Source: Nostoc sp. FACHB-973 (GTDB lineage: Bacteria > Cyanobacteriota > Cyanobacteriia > Cyanobacteriales > Nostocaceae). From it: a DNA stretch of 36,779 bases. The translations under genes and the position numbers were made by a program. Positions 1 through 8,552 of the stretch are shown piece by piece. The notes under the pieces were generated by a model. The model was not told the DNA's origin. It searched no databases and saw only the letters and a program-made list of their open reading frames with translations. The DNA lies in the NCBI RefSeq assembly GCF_014698115.1, contig NZ_JACJSJ010000086.1, forward strand, positions 1 through 36,779. The letters run 5' to 3'. How positions within the stretch are numbered: position 1 is the first letter of the stretch; the number at the start of each line of letters is the position of its first letter.

Positions 1-380
1 TCAATATCCTGTACTCTTATATCTAATGGTGATGCTGTCATGCTTCTAAAATGCAGCATTTAGGTCATTTTTAAAAATACAGCATTTACGATCGCACCTG
101 CGGAATGTGGGATTTATTGAAAAAAGCAGCCTTTAATGAGGAGCAAGTTAAAACTGTGATTCAGTCCCTTTACCGTCGCTGTACTGTGGTAGAGTTTAAC
201 CTAACTATTTTTGAGGCTGCTTCCAATCTCCGCAGTCGATATAATTTCTCTTTTTGGGATAGTTTAATTATTGCTTGTGCTTTAGCTGGGGGAGCGAGTA
301 TTCTGTATTCTGAAGATATGCAGGATGGGTTATTGGTAGATAATCAATTAGAAATTGTGAATCCTTTTAATCAACAATAG
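1..380 (+). pseudogene. VapC-type PIN-domain toxin remnant
   Basis: In one reading frame the window opens with NILYSYI followed at once by a stop. This looks like the start of a PIN domain, where families usually have DTNILVY. The same frame reopens after several stops, and from about base 105 encodes 91 residues typical of the PIN C-terminal half: FSFWDSLIIACAL, then ILYSEDMQDG, then the end IVNPF. A normal PIN toxin is about 130-140 residues. The middle part is missing and the first conserved acidic region lies at or beyond the window edge, so this looks like an internally deleted gene. A short near-duplicate (AGCATTTA about every 35 bases, 55-88) marks the damaged part. No antitoxin gene is visible in the window. 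The PIN assignment of the C-terminal part is fairly sure; the claim that both pieces were one gene is inference. Confidence 0.6.
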
Positions 381-694
381 AGGCTGTCTACGGCTAAATA
401 TTCTAATCAGCAACAACCATATATCGTAACAATTGATGATCTGTTAGAGATTCTGAATTTTCAGTATAAAATACCTAGTTCAAGTGGTGCTTGGAATGAT
501 GATTTGATCGGGCAGCAAATTGTGGCGATCTCGGTCACATAACATCAACAGTAGGAATAATTCTGCTGTGCGATCGCATGGTTTAGTAAAGCTTTGAATT
601 ACCTCTATCCTCAGCTTTACTTTATTCTTTCGTTCTATTCAGAACTGCTACCAATTCGTAATTTGTAATTACGAATTAGTATAAATCCTGTTGT
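381..694. other. Intergenic stretch with coding-like remnant and hairpin
   Basis: The frame of the PIN remnant stays open past its TAG from 381 to a TAA at 540-542. It gives a peptide containing VTIDDLLEILNFQYKIP but no start codon, so it may be another gene fragment. I do not recognise it. The rest, 543-694, holds a HIP1-like site and a perfect 10-bp inverted repeat just beyond the end of pyrE. Confidence 0.35.
653..677. terminator. Hairpin downstream of pyrE
   Basis: Perfect inverted repeat AATTCGTAAT (653-662) / ATTACGAATT (668-677) with a 5-nt loop, 17 bases beyond the pyrE stop. The stem is AT-rich and no clear T-run follows on the minus strand, so it may be a repeat palindrome rather than a true terminator. 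Confidence 0.4.
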
Positions 695-1318
695 TTATGA
701 ATTGGCCAGTTGTCGGAAGCGTTCCTGAATTTCCTCAATCGAAAATAACGCTTCAAACTTCAACCCCGCTGACTGGTACAACTCTGCTCCCCCTTGATGC
801 CTGTCTATCAGTGTAATTATTTGACTAACGGTATAACCTGCTCCTTGAAGACGCTCAACTGCTTTTAGAGCAGATTGGCCAGTTGTGACGACATCTTCCA
901 AAACTACAATTTTTGCACCTTCTGGTAAATTCGGTCCTTCTATATAAGCTTTCGTCCCATAACCCTTGGCTTCCTTGCGAATAATCAGCGCTGGTATCGG
1001 TCGATTTTCATAAACAGAAACCACACTCACTGCTGTGACAAGTGGATCAGCTCCCATTGTTAAACCTGCTACAGCCTGAGTATCTACAGGTAGTAAAGGA
1101 AACAGCAAGCGTCCAACTGCCAAAGCTCCTTGGGGGTGGAGTGTTACCTGCATCTTATTCACGTAATAAGAACTACGTAGCCCAGAGGCGAGAACGAAAT
1201 CACCCTCTTGATAAGCCAGTTGAGCAAATAAATCTAATAGGTTGTGGCGTAAGTTAGTCAAATCAGGTGTGGTTGCCCAAATATTTGAAGGGGTAAGAGT
1301 TTCAGTAGGATACGTCAT
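695..1318 (-). CDS. pyrE: Orotate phosphoribosyltransferase
   Basis: Transfers the phosphoribosyl group of PRPP to orotate to make OMP, the fifth step of de novo pyrimidine synthesis, in the cytoplasm. The 207-residue protein has the family order: FVLASGLRSSYYVNKM near residues 41-56 (orotate side), the RKEAKGYGTK flexible loop at 114-123, and the PRPP signature VVLEDVVTTGQSA at 138-150. Length is normal for bacterial OPRT. The N-terminus carries about 20 residues before the fold, and the ATG at 1318 is the natural start. It stands alone and is divergent from the small secreted-protein gene that starts about 100 bases away. Confidence 0.95.
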   Translation of the reverse strand: MTYPTETLTPSNIWATTPDLTNLRHNLLDLFAQLAYQEGDFVLASGLRSSYYVNKMQVTLHPQGALAVGRLLFPLLPVDTQAVAGLTMGADPLVTAVSVVSVYENRPIPALIIRKEAKGYGTKAYIEGPNLPEGAKIVVLEDVVTTGQSALKAVERLQGAGYTVSQIITLIDRHQGGAELYQSAGLKFEALFSIEEIQERFRQLANS

Positions 1319-1419
1319 TACAAAACATTAAAAGTTGTGCTACACCAAAGGTTGAACTTATCAGAGTTCTCAAATTAAGCATAAATTAAGATTCGCCAAA
1401 AAGTTGAGGAGTAAGGAAC

Positions 1420-1854
1420 GTGGGTATAAAATTAAAAACCTTTGGTGGTTTATTAATCCTGCTTGCTGCTAGTATTGCTTTTCCCTCTGTAGTCGCCGCC
1501 CAAACACAAACGCCTAAAAGTGAAACTACAAGTGATGTATTTGAACGGGCATTTTTTCGACACGATCGCAATTTCTACGAAAACGGCAGCCTCAAGCGCC
1601 AACTAGACTCATTTTTCGGCGCTGGTTCCGGTTTTGGTGGTTCTTTCCCAGAAAATGAAATAGCTCGTGATGCCGAGTTGGTTAATACTTTATATCATGA
1701 TGCCCTGACTCAGCAAGCAGGCAACGATCCCTATATTCGCACCCCTGATTTACCAAATCCTTATGACACATCGCTAATGATGTCTCCTCGCTTGAATGCC
1801 AACAAGCTCAAAGTCGGAACTGAATTCAGGTTTGAAACTTTACCACCCCGGTAA
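1420..1854 (+). CDS. Small secreted protein of unknown function
   Basis: 144 residues from a GTG start preceded by an AGGAGTAAGG-like ribosome-binding sequence. A hydrophobic stretch at residues 8-25 ending in PSVVAAQ reads as a cleavable Sec signal peptide, so the mature protein is probably periplasmic or outer-membrane associated. The mature part is polar, with a Gly/Phe patch (FFGAGSGFGGSFPE) and Pro/Asp-rich segments such as RTPDLPNPYDTS. It looks like one of the conserved exported proteins of filamentous cyanobacteria, but I do not recognise a named family and assign no function. The stop is followed at once by a nine-base tandem repeat. Confidence 0.7.
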   Translation: MGIKLKTFGGLLILLAASIAFPSVVAAQTQTPKSETTSDVFERAFFRHDRNFYENGSLKRQLDSFFGAGSGFGGSFPENEIARDAELVNTLYHDALTQQAGNDPYIRTPDLPNPYDTSLMMSPRLNANKLKVGTEFRFETLPPR

Positions 1855-1858
1855 GAGT

Positions 1859-1917
1859 GGGGATGAGGGGGATGAGGGGGATGAGGGAGATGAGGGAGAT
1901 GAGGGAGATGAGGGAGC
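1859..1917 (+). repeat. Nine-base tandem repeat (GGGGATGAG type)
   Basis: About six head-to-tail copies of a nonamer, GATGAGGGG changing to GATGAGGGA. They start four bases after the stop of the small secreted-protein gene. The unit is a multiple of three, so one frame stays open as an Asp-Glu-Gly run; I take this as non-coding. Confidence 0.85.
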
Positions 1918-1992
1918 AAGGAAACAATCAAATGCTATCTCCGCGTCCCCGTGTCCTCTTTTCCATTCCCCTCTATTTTTTGATAATGTTAG

Positions 1993-2065
1993 TGCGCCCT
2001 GCTGGAATCGAACCAGCCTGAAGACGAATTATGAGTTCGTTGCCTCCCCAATCGGCCAAAGGCGC
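1993..2065 (-). tRNA. tRNA with CAU anticodon (tRNA-Ile2 or tRNA-Met)
   Basis: The minus strand folds into a complete 73-nt cloverleaf. The acceptor is GCGCCTT/AGGGCGC (one G-U). D arm: GCC/GGC. Anticodon stem: ACGAA/TTCGT with loop CTCATAA. T arm: GCTGG-TTCGATT-CCAGC. The discriminator is A and no CCA is encoded. The anticodon is CAU. The GAACTCATAATTC anticodon arm resembles the plastid trnI-CAU type more than elongator Met, so a lysidine-modified Ile2 tRNA is a real possibility. The sequence alone does not settle it. It does not look like the initiator, because the acceptor lacks a 1-72 mismatch. Confidence 0.93.
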
Positions 2066-2361
2066 TTATTTTGTTGGGCTTAGGGTTTGCGTGAGTAAAT
2101 TACTTAAACCCTTAACTTAATTTTATTTGCTAATTTTATAGTGAGGTACAGTGCCTTACGTACTTAATTTTAGCAAGCTGTCTGATTTTAGCACAAATTT
2201 ACTGCTTGTGAATACTCGACAATAGTTGACCAGATTTTTATACTACATAATCTAATCATGAAATAGTGCAAACTAATATTGATTAAGTTCCTTTAAGGAT
2301 TGCGGCGTCAAGCTTCATTCTTCTTAAAAAACCAGCATTCTTATGCATTAGCTTGTCAGCG

Positions 2362-3063
2362 ATGAAAATAAATTCTACTGTACTTCTTACTTTGATTTTG
2401 TTAATCCTGATGATGGGAGCAGGTTCTGTGAGCGCGTTTTTGGGGTTTGAACTGGGAAGTTCAGCGCTCAAAGGCGTGAGTACACCAGATGGGCGTCCCA
2501 CAACTAAATTTGCCAGCAGTAAAGCAAATAACTCCCAACAGGGAGGGGTAGTGCTATTAAAAGAGCAAGAGATCCTGAAAATTGTCAAGGCGCGAATTGA
2601 GGGTAAGACCAAGGCTGCTAAATCCGAAAAGCTAGAGGAAGATGATGAAGAAACCAATACTAGCAAGCAGAAGCCAGAGGAAAAACCAAAAGAAGTGGTT
2701 GAGGAAAAACCCCAGCCAGGTTTTCCAGTGGTTGCCCAGAGTGAAGGCGTAACCATGTCTGTGCAATCTGCCCGCTACTCTGGTGGTGATTTGCTTTTGA
2801 AAGTAAAAATGGAGAACAAAGGTAAGGATTCTGTGCGCTTCTTGTATAGTTTTTTAGATGTTACAGATGATAAAGGGCGAACCCTGAGTGCTAGTACCGA
2901 AGGTTTACCAACAGAATTGCCTGCCAATGGCCCGACATTTTCAGGTACAGTGAGCATTCCCACAGCTTTGCTTGATGATGTCAAGAAAATATCACTTGCT
3001 TTGACTGATTATCCTGCTCAAGAATTAAAGCTAGAGGCATTGAATATTCCTGTAGAAAGGTAG
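2362..3063 (+). CDS. Exported acidic-linker protein, DUF4352-like C-terminal domain
   Basis: 233 residues from ATG at 2362; an in-frame TTG nine bases upstream is possible but less likely. Residues 4-25 form a signal peptide or signal anchor (STVLLTLILLILMMGAG). A charged low-complexity linker rich in Lys/Glu follows at about 75-120. A beta-rich C-terminal domain at about 125-233 contains LLLKVKMENKGKDSVRFLY and LDVTDDKGRTL. That pattern resembles the Ig-like telokin/DUF4352 extracellular domains, where a 'modest extension of binding partner' fold is usual, but this is a shape match and not a firm assignment. Probably faces the periplasm. Function unknown. Confidence 0.75.
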   Translation: MKINSTVLLTLILLILMMGAGSVSAFLGFELGSSALKGVSTPDGRPTTKFASSKANNSQQGGVVLLKEQEILKIVKARIEGKTKAAKSEKLEEDDEETNTSKQKPEEKPKEVVEEKPQPGFPVVAQSEGVTMSVQSARYSGGDLLLKVKMENKGKDSVRFLYSFLDVTDDKGRTLSASTEGLPTELPANGPTFSGTVSIPTALLDDVKKISLALTDYPAQELKLEALNIPVER

Positions 3064-3071
3064 GAGGGGCA

Positions 3072-3192
3072 ATTTTAGATTTTAGATTTTAGATTTTAGA
3101 TTTTAGATTGGGGACTTAGTACTAAGCAATTGAACTAATCCCTAATACCCAAAACTTAATCCAAAATCCAAAATCCAAAATCCAAAATCCAA
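3072..3192. repeat. Facing heptamer arrays (ATTTTAG / ATCCAAA)
   Basis: A run of TTTTAGA-type heptamers at about 3075-3110 is followed 50 bases later by ATCCAAA heptamers at about 3160-3192. The two arrays are partly complementary and could pair into a long hairpin in the transcript between the two flanking + strand genes. Short tandem heptamers of this type are typical of heterocystous cyanobacterial chromosomes. Confidence 0.8.
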
Positions 3193-3203
3193 GAATCGAG
3201 GGC

Positions 3204-4589
3204 GTGAATTTTACACGAGCTTTGGCGGTGAGTGGTTTTCCTAATTTAATTTGGACGGAGGCGGGGCTGCGATTGTTGTCAGTTTTACTGCTGATTGCCA
3301 TAAATGCGTTTTTTGTGACGGCGGAATTTTCGATGGTGAGCGTGCGGCGATCGCGTATTCACCAGCTAGTTAAAGCTGGGGATGTTCCAGCAAGAGCTGT
3401 GGAGATGCTACAACGCAGTATTGACCGACTGCTATCTACCACCCAGTTAGGTATTACACTCTCTAGCTTGGCTCTGGGATGGATTGGAGAAAGTACAATT
3501 GTCGTCCTGGTGAATGCATGGTTAAAATCCTGGCCTCTACCCAGTGGAATGACTACCTTCATCGCCCATTCCTTATCAATTCCCATTGCCTTTTTCTTAA
3601 TTGCCTACTTGCAAATTGTTTTAGGCGAATTATGTCCTAAATCATTAGCAATGCTGTATTCAGAACAGCTAGCTCGGTTTTTAGGGCCTTCAGTAAAAGC
3701 GATCGTTCGTTTTTTCAACCCCTTCATTTGGATTCTCAACCAATCAACTCGTTGTTTGTTGCGACTTTTTGGCATCCAATACACAGGTCAAGGCTGGAGA
3801 CCACCTGTAACTCCGGAAGAATTGCAAGTGATTATCTCTACAGAATGGGGTTCTACTGGTTTACAGCGTGCGGAGCGAGAACTGCTCAATAATGTCTTTG
3901 AGTTTGGGGATGTCATGGCTCAAGCTGTGATGATCCCCCGCACCAGTATTGTGGCGCTGCCAAAAGATGCTACTTTCCAGGCATTACTCAAGGAAATGGC
4001 TGCTACTGGTTATTCCCGCTATCCCTTGATTGGTGAATCTTTGGACGATGTTCGCGGCATTGTTTATTTTAAAGATTTGGCACAACCTTTAGCTGTAGGC
4101 AAGCTAACTTTAGAGACACAAATTCAACCTTGGATGCGTCCGGCTCGGTTTGTTCCAGAACACACCCCCTTGAGTGAACTATTGCCGATGATGCAGCAAG
4201 AAAAACCAGCTATGGTCATGGTGGTCAATGAATTTGGCGGTACCGTAGGACTGGTGACCATCAAAGATGTCATTGCCGAAATCATTGGCGACGCCAGCGT
4301 TCCTGAAAACAACGACGATTTGCTAATCCAGATGTTAGGCGAAGATAAATTTCTGGTGCAGGCACAAATCAATCTCGAAGACCTCAACGAGGTTTTGCAT
4401 CTCGATTTACCCTTGACAAGAGAATACCAGACACTGGGAGGCTTTTTGCTGTATCAGTTACAGAAAATTCCGACCAAAGGCGAAACCTTCCATTATCAAA
4501 ATCTTGAATTCACTGTGGTGTCAGTTATGGGACCACGCCTACATCAAATTCAACTGCGACGGTTGGAGGAGTTAGGAGTTGAGAGTTAG
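3204..4589 (+). CDS. CNNM/CorC-type membrane protein (DUF21-CBS-CorC_HlyC)
   Basis: 461 residues from a GTG start with GAGGG just upstream. The DUF21 membrane domain occupies about residues 18-200 and has helices around 20-45, 75-100 and 125-150, with the conserved NAFFVTAEFSMVSVRRSRI and QIVLGELCPKSLA. A CBS pair follows at about 240-360 (VMIPRTSIVALP, GTVGLVTIKDVIAEIIGD). A C-terminal CorC_HlyC domain at about 375-455 contains EYQTLGGFLLYQL. The family was long called hemolysin-like; current knowledge points to Mg2+ (or Co2+) transport or its regulation in the cytoplasmic membrane. The last five residues and the stop (LGVES) are encoded by the first unit of the GGAGTTGAGAGTTA repeat array. 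Confidence 0.9.
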   Translation: MNFTRALAVSGFPNLIWTEAGLRLLSVLLLIAINAFFVTAEFSMVSVRRSRIHQLVKAGDVPARAVEMLQRSIDRLLSTTQLGITLSSLALGWIGESTIVVLVNAWLKSWPLPSGMTTFIAHSLSIPIAFFLIAYLQIVLGELCPKSLAMLYSEQLARFLGPSVKAIVRFFNPFIWILNQSTRCLLRLFGIQYTGQGWRPPVTPEELQVIISTEWGSTGLQRAERELLNNVFEFGDVMAQAVMIPRTSIVALPKDATFQALLKEMAATGYSRYPLIGESLDDVRGIVYFKDLAQPLAVGKLTLETQIQPWMRPARFVPEHTPLSELLPMMQQEKPAMVMVVNEFGGTVGLVTIKDVIAEIIGDASVPENNDDLLIQMLGEDKFLVQAQINLEDLNEVLHLDLPLTREYQTLGGFLLYQLQKIPTKGETFHYQNLEFTVVSVMGPRLHQIQLRRLEELGVES

Positions 4590-4692
4590 GAGTTGAGAGT
4601 TAGGAGTTAGGAGTTGAGAGTTAGGAGTTAGGAGTTTTTTTACTCATAACTCCTCACTCATAACTCCTCACTCATAACTCCTCACTCCTCAC
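4568..4692. repeat. Facing GGAGTTA / TAACTCC arrays between convergent genes
   Basis: Tandem GAGTTAG/GAGTTGAGA units up to about 4635 are followed by TTTTTTTAC and then CATAACTCCTCACT units to about 4692. The two halves are complementary, so transcripts of the convergent genes could fold into a long imperfect hairpin. The array may serve as a two-way terminator. Confidence 0.8.
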
Positions 4693-5370
4693 TTAAAAAC
4701 TATAAGCTACTGGATCGACGAGTCCCAATTCGGCAAAAGCTGCTAGCCGCAAACGACAAGAATCACACACACCGCAGGCAACATCACCACCGGCATAGCA
4801 AGACCAAGTTAGCTCCCAAGGAACTCCCAATTGGTTGCCTAATTGAATGATTTCGGTTTTTTTCAGGTTAATCAGGGGTGCAACAATGTTAATTGGTTGT
4901 CCTTCACGCCCTTGTTTAGTTCCCAGACGAAAAACTTCTTGCATAGCTTGGATATAATCGGGGCGACAGTCAGGATATCCTGAATAATCTAAGGCATTGA
5001 CGCCGATATAAACACGCTCAGCTGCGATCGCTTCGGCGTAACTCAAAGCAAAGCTTAAAAAGATCGTATTCCGAGCCGGAACATAGGTAACAGGAATATT
5101 TTGAGCCATTTCATCCAGGGAACGCTCTTGAGGTAAATCAATAGCATCATCTGTAAGTGCCGAACCGCCCCATTGTCGTAAATCAAAATTAACCACCTGA
5201 TGTTTTACGACCCCAGCTTTTTGACCAACGAGCAAGGCTGACTGTAATTCTCGTCGGTGTCGCTGCTGGTAATCAAAAGAAATAGCATGACATGAATTGC
5301 CATCAGCCTTAGCTTTATACAAAATTGTGGAAGAGTCCAATCCCCCAGATAAGAGAATTACAGCTTTCAT
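4693..5370 (-). CDS. queC: 7-cyano-7-deazaguanine synthase
   Basis: Makes preQ0 from 7-carboxy-7-deazaguanine with ATP and ammonia, in the queuosine/7-deazapurine pathway. The 225-residue protein starts with the PP-loop ATP motif LLSGGLDSST (residues 6-15). It has the family blocks YVPARNTIFLSFALSYAEA and YIGVNALDYSGYPDCRP. The C-terminal zinc site is complete, with Cys191, Cys199, Cys202 and Cys205. Length is normal. No other queuosine-pathway gene lies in the window. The stop is adjacent to the repeat array shared with the convergent CNNM-type gene. Confidence 0.95.
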   Translation of the reverse strand: MKAVILLSGGLDSSTILYKAKADGNSCHAISFDYQQRHRRELQSALLVGQKAGVVKHQVVNFDLRQWGGSALTDDAIDLPQERSLDEMAQNIPVTYVPARNTIFLSFALSYAEAIAAERVYIGVNALDYSGYPDCRPDYIQAMQEVFRLGTKQGREGQPINIVAPLINLKKTEIIQLGNQLGVPWELTWSCYAGGDVACGVCDSCRLRLAAFAELGLVDPVAYSF

Positions 5371-6209
5371 CTCGGTTGCAAATTTGGGATTTCAAATCGC
5401 TAAATCACGCTTCAACAAGATGCCAACAAGCGATGGCAAAAATACTCCTTAATTTCTGTGAGTGATTGTAAACACCTTTGCACCCCAGATATTCAAAAGA
5501 AACAATCCATACCAGTTTCTCTCAAAAAGCGGTGCGATGTCTACGACTGATGCTGCAAATAATCATCCAAAAACTGTTTCAGCTAATCAGCAGCAGTAAT
5601 TACCAATACCATTTTTTGGTAAAAAAAGCATAAGTATTACTGGTTTATTATCTTGTAATTTTAATGCTGCTAATCAATTTTAGATTGGGAATTTAGGATT
5701 GAAAGAGACTATAACGGTAGATTGCTCAGTGATTTTAGATTGACAATAGCGCAGCTAAGCCAGAACCAGGCTCGGAACAAGCGTCTTTTGGATTTGTTCT
5801 GTCTACCAAGGAGGTTGCTCTGAACCCCAAAACAATCTAAAATCCAAAATCCAAAATCCAAAATTGCTATGCTAATTAATTGCCTAACTGTAGCCTTAAG
5901 GAAAATCGAAGCACAAAAAAGCGATCGCTAGAATTTTAGAGAATTCATACTTAAGTCTTACCGAATATTCTAAAGTTAATAAAAAGACACACATTTTTTT
6001 CTAGAAAATGCAAAATGCAAACCAAAGCCGAACTATCTATACAAAAGATAGCTGGATTGCGGGAACCGATCGCAAACTTTGAAATTCTTCATAAACATAG
6101 GCTCTATGTTACCATCTGGATGGTTTTAGACGGATCGTAACTGGCTTTCTTTGTATAAAGGCCAACGGCCGTAGCGTCTCTAAATTTGGTGGTTGAGGAG
6201 AGAATAATA
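5371..6209. other. Long intergenic region, no gene seen
   Basis: 840 bases with frequent stops in all frames. It holds a heptamer-flanked inverted-repeat element (about 5680-5864), short pieces of dispersed repeats such as GCGATGTCTACG near 5534, and AT-rich DNA toward the oxidoreductase gene, which presumably carries its promoter. I find no RNA gene I can name. Confidence 0.6.
5680..5864. repeat. Heptamer-flanked inverted-repeat element, copy 1
   Basis: ATTTTAGATTG (5732-5742) pairs perfectly with CAATCTAAAAT (5833-5843). The element continues outward into TTTAGATTGG on the left and ATCCAAA tandem units on the right. The inside shares the words AGCGCAG, AAGCGTCTTTT, GGATTTGTTC and TGAAAGAGAC with the elements near 30.6-30.8 and 31.1-31.3 kb. 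Confidence 0.6.
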
Positions 6210-7292
6210 GTGCAAAATAGTATGTCACTGGCAGAACCGAATCCATATACACAGCGCAACCAGCCACGACCGATCCGCATAGGCGTGATTGGGGTGGGTA
6301 ACATGGGACAACACCACGCTCGCGTCTTGAGTTCAATGAAAGATGTTGAACTAGTCGGTGTAGCAGATATTAACGTCGAACGAGGGTTAGAAACTGCCAG
6401 CAAGTACAAAGTGCGTTTTTTTGAAGACTACTGTGACTTGCTACCCCTAGTGGAAGCAGTTTGTATTGCTGTTCCCACCCGGCTGCATTACGCTGTGGGC
6501 ATTAGCTGTCTGTTAGCGGGAATTCATGTTTTGATTGAAAAACCGATCGCAGCCAGTATTTCTGAAGCAGAATCCCTAGTAAATGCGGCTGCTGAGTCTC
6601 AATGTATCCTCCAAGTAGGTCATATTGAGCGCTTCAATCCAGCATTTAGGGAACTCAGCCAAGTCCTGAAAACAGAAGAATTACTGGCATTAGAAGCACA
6701 TCGCATGAGTCCTTACTCAGACCGAGCAAACGATGTTTCGGTTGTCCTGGATTTAATGATCCATGACATTGACCTACTTTTAGAATTAGCAGCTTCCCCA
6801 GTGACCAAATTAACCGCTAGCGGTACTCGTGCCCTAGATTCCGGTTATTTAGATTATGTAACTGCCACCCTGGGCTTTGCTAATGGTATAGTCGCCACCC
6901 TGACTGCCAGTAAAGTCACTCACCGCAAAATTCGCCGGATTGTTGCCCACTGCAAAAATTCATTCACTGAGGCAGATTTTCTCAAGAATGAAATTTTGAT
7001 TCACCGACAAACAAATGCTAACTCTCTTAACGACCATCGACAAGTACTTTACAGGCAGGATGGGGTGATTGAAAAAGTCTACACCAGCAATATTCAACCT
7101 CTGAGTGCAGAATTGGAACATTTTGTCAACTGCGTACATGGTGGCAATCAACCCTCAGTAGGTGGTGAACAAGCTCTGAAAGCCCTGAGATTAGCCAGCT
7201 TAATTGAGCAGATGGCATTGGAAGACAGAGTTTGGAATCCCTTAGACTGGCAATCGGAACCAAGAGTACAATCATTGACTCCGACAGCCTAG
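6210..7292 (+). CDS. Gfo/Idh/MocA-family NAD(P)-dependent oxidoreductase
   Basis: 360 residues from GTG at 6210, chosen because GAGGAGA sits eight bases upstream; ATG at 6222 is a second option. An N-terminal Rossmann fold has RIGVIGVGNMGQHHARVL (the GxGxxG nucleotide loop) at about residues 23-40. The sugar-dehydrogenase EKP motif is in HVLIEKPIA. The C-terminal substrate domain has VLDLMIHDIDLLLEL, where the His-Asp pair lies in the usual catalytic position. Relatives oxidise or reduce sugars, nucleotide sugars or inositols; a UDP-sugar 3-dehydrogenase role is possible, but nothing nearby fixes the substrate. Cytoplasmic. It is followed by repeats, not by an obvious operon partner. Confidence 0.85.
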   Translation: MQNSMSLAEPNPYTQRNQPRPIRIGVIGVGNMGQHHARVLSSMKDVELVGVADINVERGLETASKYKVRFFEDYCDLLPLVEAVCIAVPTRLHYAVGISCLLAGIHVLIEKPIAASISEAESLVNAAAESQCILQVGHIERFNPAFRELSQVLKTEELLALEAHRMSPYSDRANDVSVVLDLMIHDIDLLLELAASPVTKLTASGTRALDSGYLDYVTATLGFANGIVATLTASKVTHRKIRRIVAHCKNSFTEADFLKNEILIHRQTNANSLNDHRQVLYRQDGVIEKVYTSNIQPLSAELEHFVNCVHGGNQPSVGGEQALKALRLASLIEQMALEDRVWNPLDWQSEPRVQSLTPTA

Positions 7293-7690
7293 AACTGGAC
7301 AAGGGGATGAGGGGGATGGGGAGATGGGGGGAATAAACAATGCCTGATACCGAATACCCAATGCCCCATCCCCAATGCCCAATACCTTATATCCTAGAAC
7401 AGAACCCTAGAGTGTGTTTTCCAATTTGCCATCAAATCTTTAGATCCTTTTTAGTCCTTTGAAAAAGCAGGCTAAGGGGGATCTAAATTATTTAGAAAAC
7501 AAAACCTAGTTTGAAAACAGGGAGTAGGGAGTGGGAAGTGGGGAGATGAGGGAGATGAGGGAGATGAGGGAGTGAGGGATAAGAATTAATAACCAATCCC
7601 CTATACCCCATGCCCCATGCCCCATACTCAACGCCCCATGCCCAATGCCCAATAAAAAAACTAGTGCAGTAATTTTTAGGAATTGACTCA
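7293..7690. repeat. Intergenic region filled with short tandem repeats
   Basis: Two repeat clusters, at about 7300-7390 and 7519-7655. Each has GGGGATGAG/GGGAGATGA units on the left and CCCCATGCCCAATG units on the right, so the halves are roughly complementary. The bases between them and the last 30 before the DedA gene are ordinary AT-rich DNA. No gene seen. Confidence 0.75.
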
Positions 7691-8314
7691 ATGCTTGAAT
7701 GGATAACTAACACTATCAACTCTTTAGGCTATTGGGGAATCGCCCTGTTGATGTTCGTAGAAAACCTCTTTCCACCAATTCCTTCAGAATTGATTATGCC
7801 ACTAGCTGGATTTACAGCAAGTCCATATCAACCAGGAGGGGCAAAGCTGAATATCATTGGTGTGTTTTTCGCAGGAGTTTTGGGTTCTGTGTTGGGCGCA
7901 CTTGTTTGGTACTATCCAGGTAAGTTTTTGGGCGAAAAGCGCTTGAAAGCTTGGGCTGACAAATATGGTAAATGGCTGGCCATATCCAGTAAAGATATTA
8001 CTAAGGCTAAAAGCTGGTTTGACCGACAAGGTAACAAAGCAGTATTGATTGGTCGCCTTGTACCAGGAATCCGCACTTTGATTTCTGTTCCTGCGGGGAT
8101 CAGCAATATGCACTTGCTACCATTTCTGTTTTACAGTACCTTAGGTAGCGCTGCTTGGGTGGGTTTGCTAACATACTCAGGATACATATTGGGTAGTCAG
8201 TATGAACTTGTGGATAAGTACCTTGCTCCTGTGTCCAAAATTGTGCTTGGGGGTTTGGTTTTAGCATTTGTTTTCTGGGTATTCAAGCGCCAGCTCAGAC
8301 GCACCAGAAGATAA
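7691..8314 (+). CDS. DedA-family membrane protein
   Basis: 207 residues, with AGGAA upstream of the ATG. It has the family marks: an N-terminal re-entrant segment with FVENLFPPIPSELIMPLAG (residues 22-40), a hydrophobic helix VFFAGVLGSVLGALVWYY, the GRLVPGIRTLISVPAG motif in the middle, and two C-terminal membrane helices before a basic tail (KRQLRRTRR). DedA proteins sit in the cytoplasmic membrane; members are implicated in lipid-carrier flipping (undecaprenyl phosphate or phospholipid) and in membrane homeostasis. Which activity this one has cannot be read from the sequence. Confidence 0.92.
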   Translation: MLEWITNTINSLGYWGIALLMFVENLFPPIPSELIMPLAGFTASPYQPGGAKLNIIGVFFAGVLGSVLGALVWYYPGKFLGEKRLKAWADKYGKWLAISSKDITKAKSWFDRQGNKAVLIGRLVPGIRTLISVPAGISNMHLLPFLFYSTLGSAAWVGLLTYSGYILGSQYELVDKYLAPVSKIVLGGLVLAFVFWVFKRQLRRTRR

Positions 8315-8552
8315 ACAGGGGCGCTTTTGGTTTGAAAGCAGTGAAAGCAGGGGTTACATCTGGCCAAAATTCGCCTACACTATGCCAAATAATACTAGAT
8401 TTGCGTTGGCAGAGCTTACCGGAGGTATCGCCAGAATTAATTTTTGGCGTATTTCTAGCTACACTTGACGCAACCTAGAATTTCTGGTTGCTCGCATTTT
8501 TGTAAGATGAGCATGACAACTTTTTACATTTAAGTTAGAACTAGGAGCTTTC

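Noticed and set aside
1796..2083. 95-codon frame with Glu-Gly-Asp repeats
   Set aside because: Its repeats come from the GGGGATGAG tandem array, and it runs on into the antisense of the tRNA.
8268..8468. 66-codon frame overlapping the end of the DedA gene
   Set aside because: Overlaps a clear gene in another frame, and has no ribosome-binding sequence or recognisable family.
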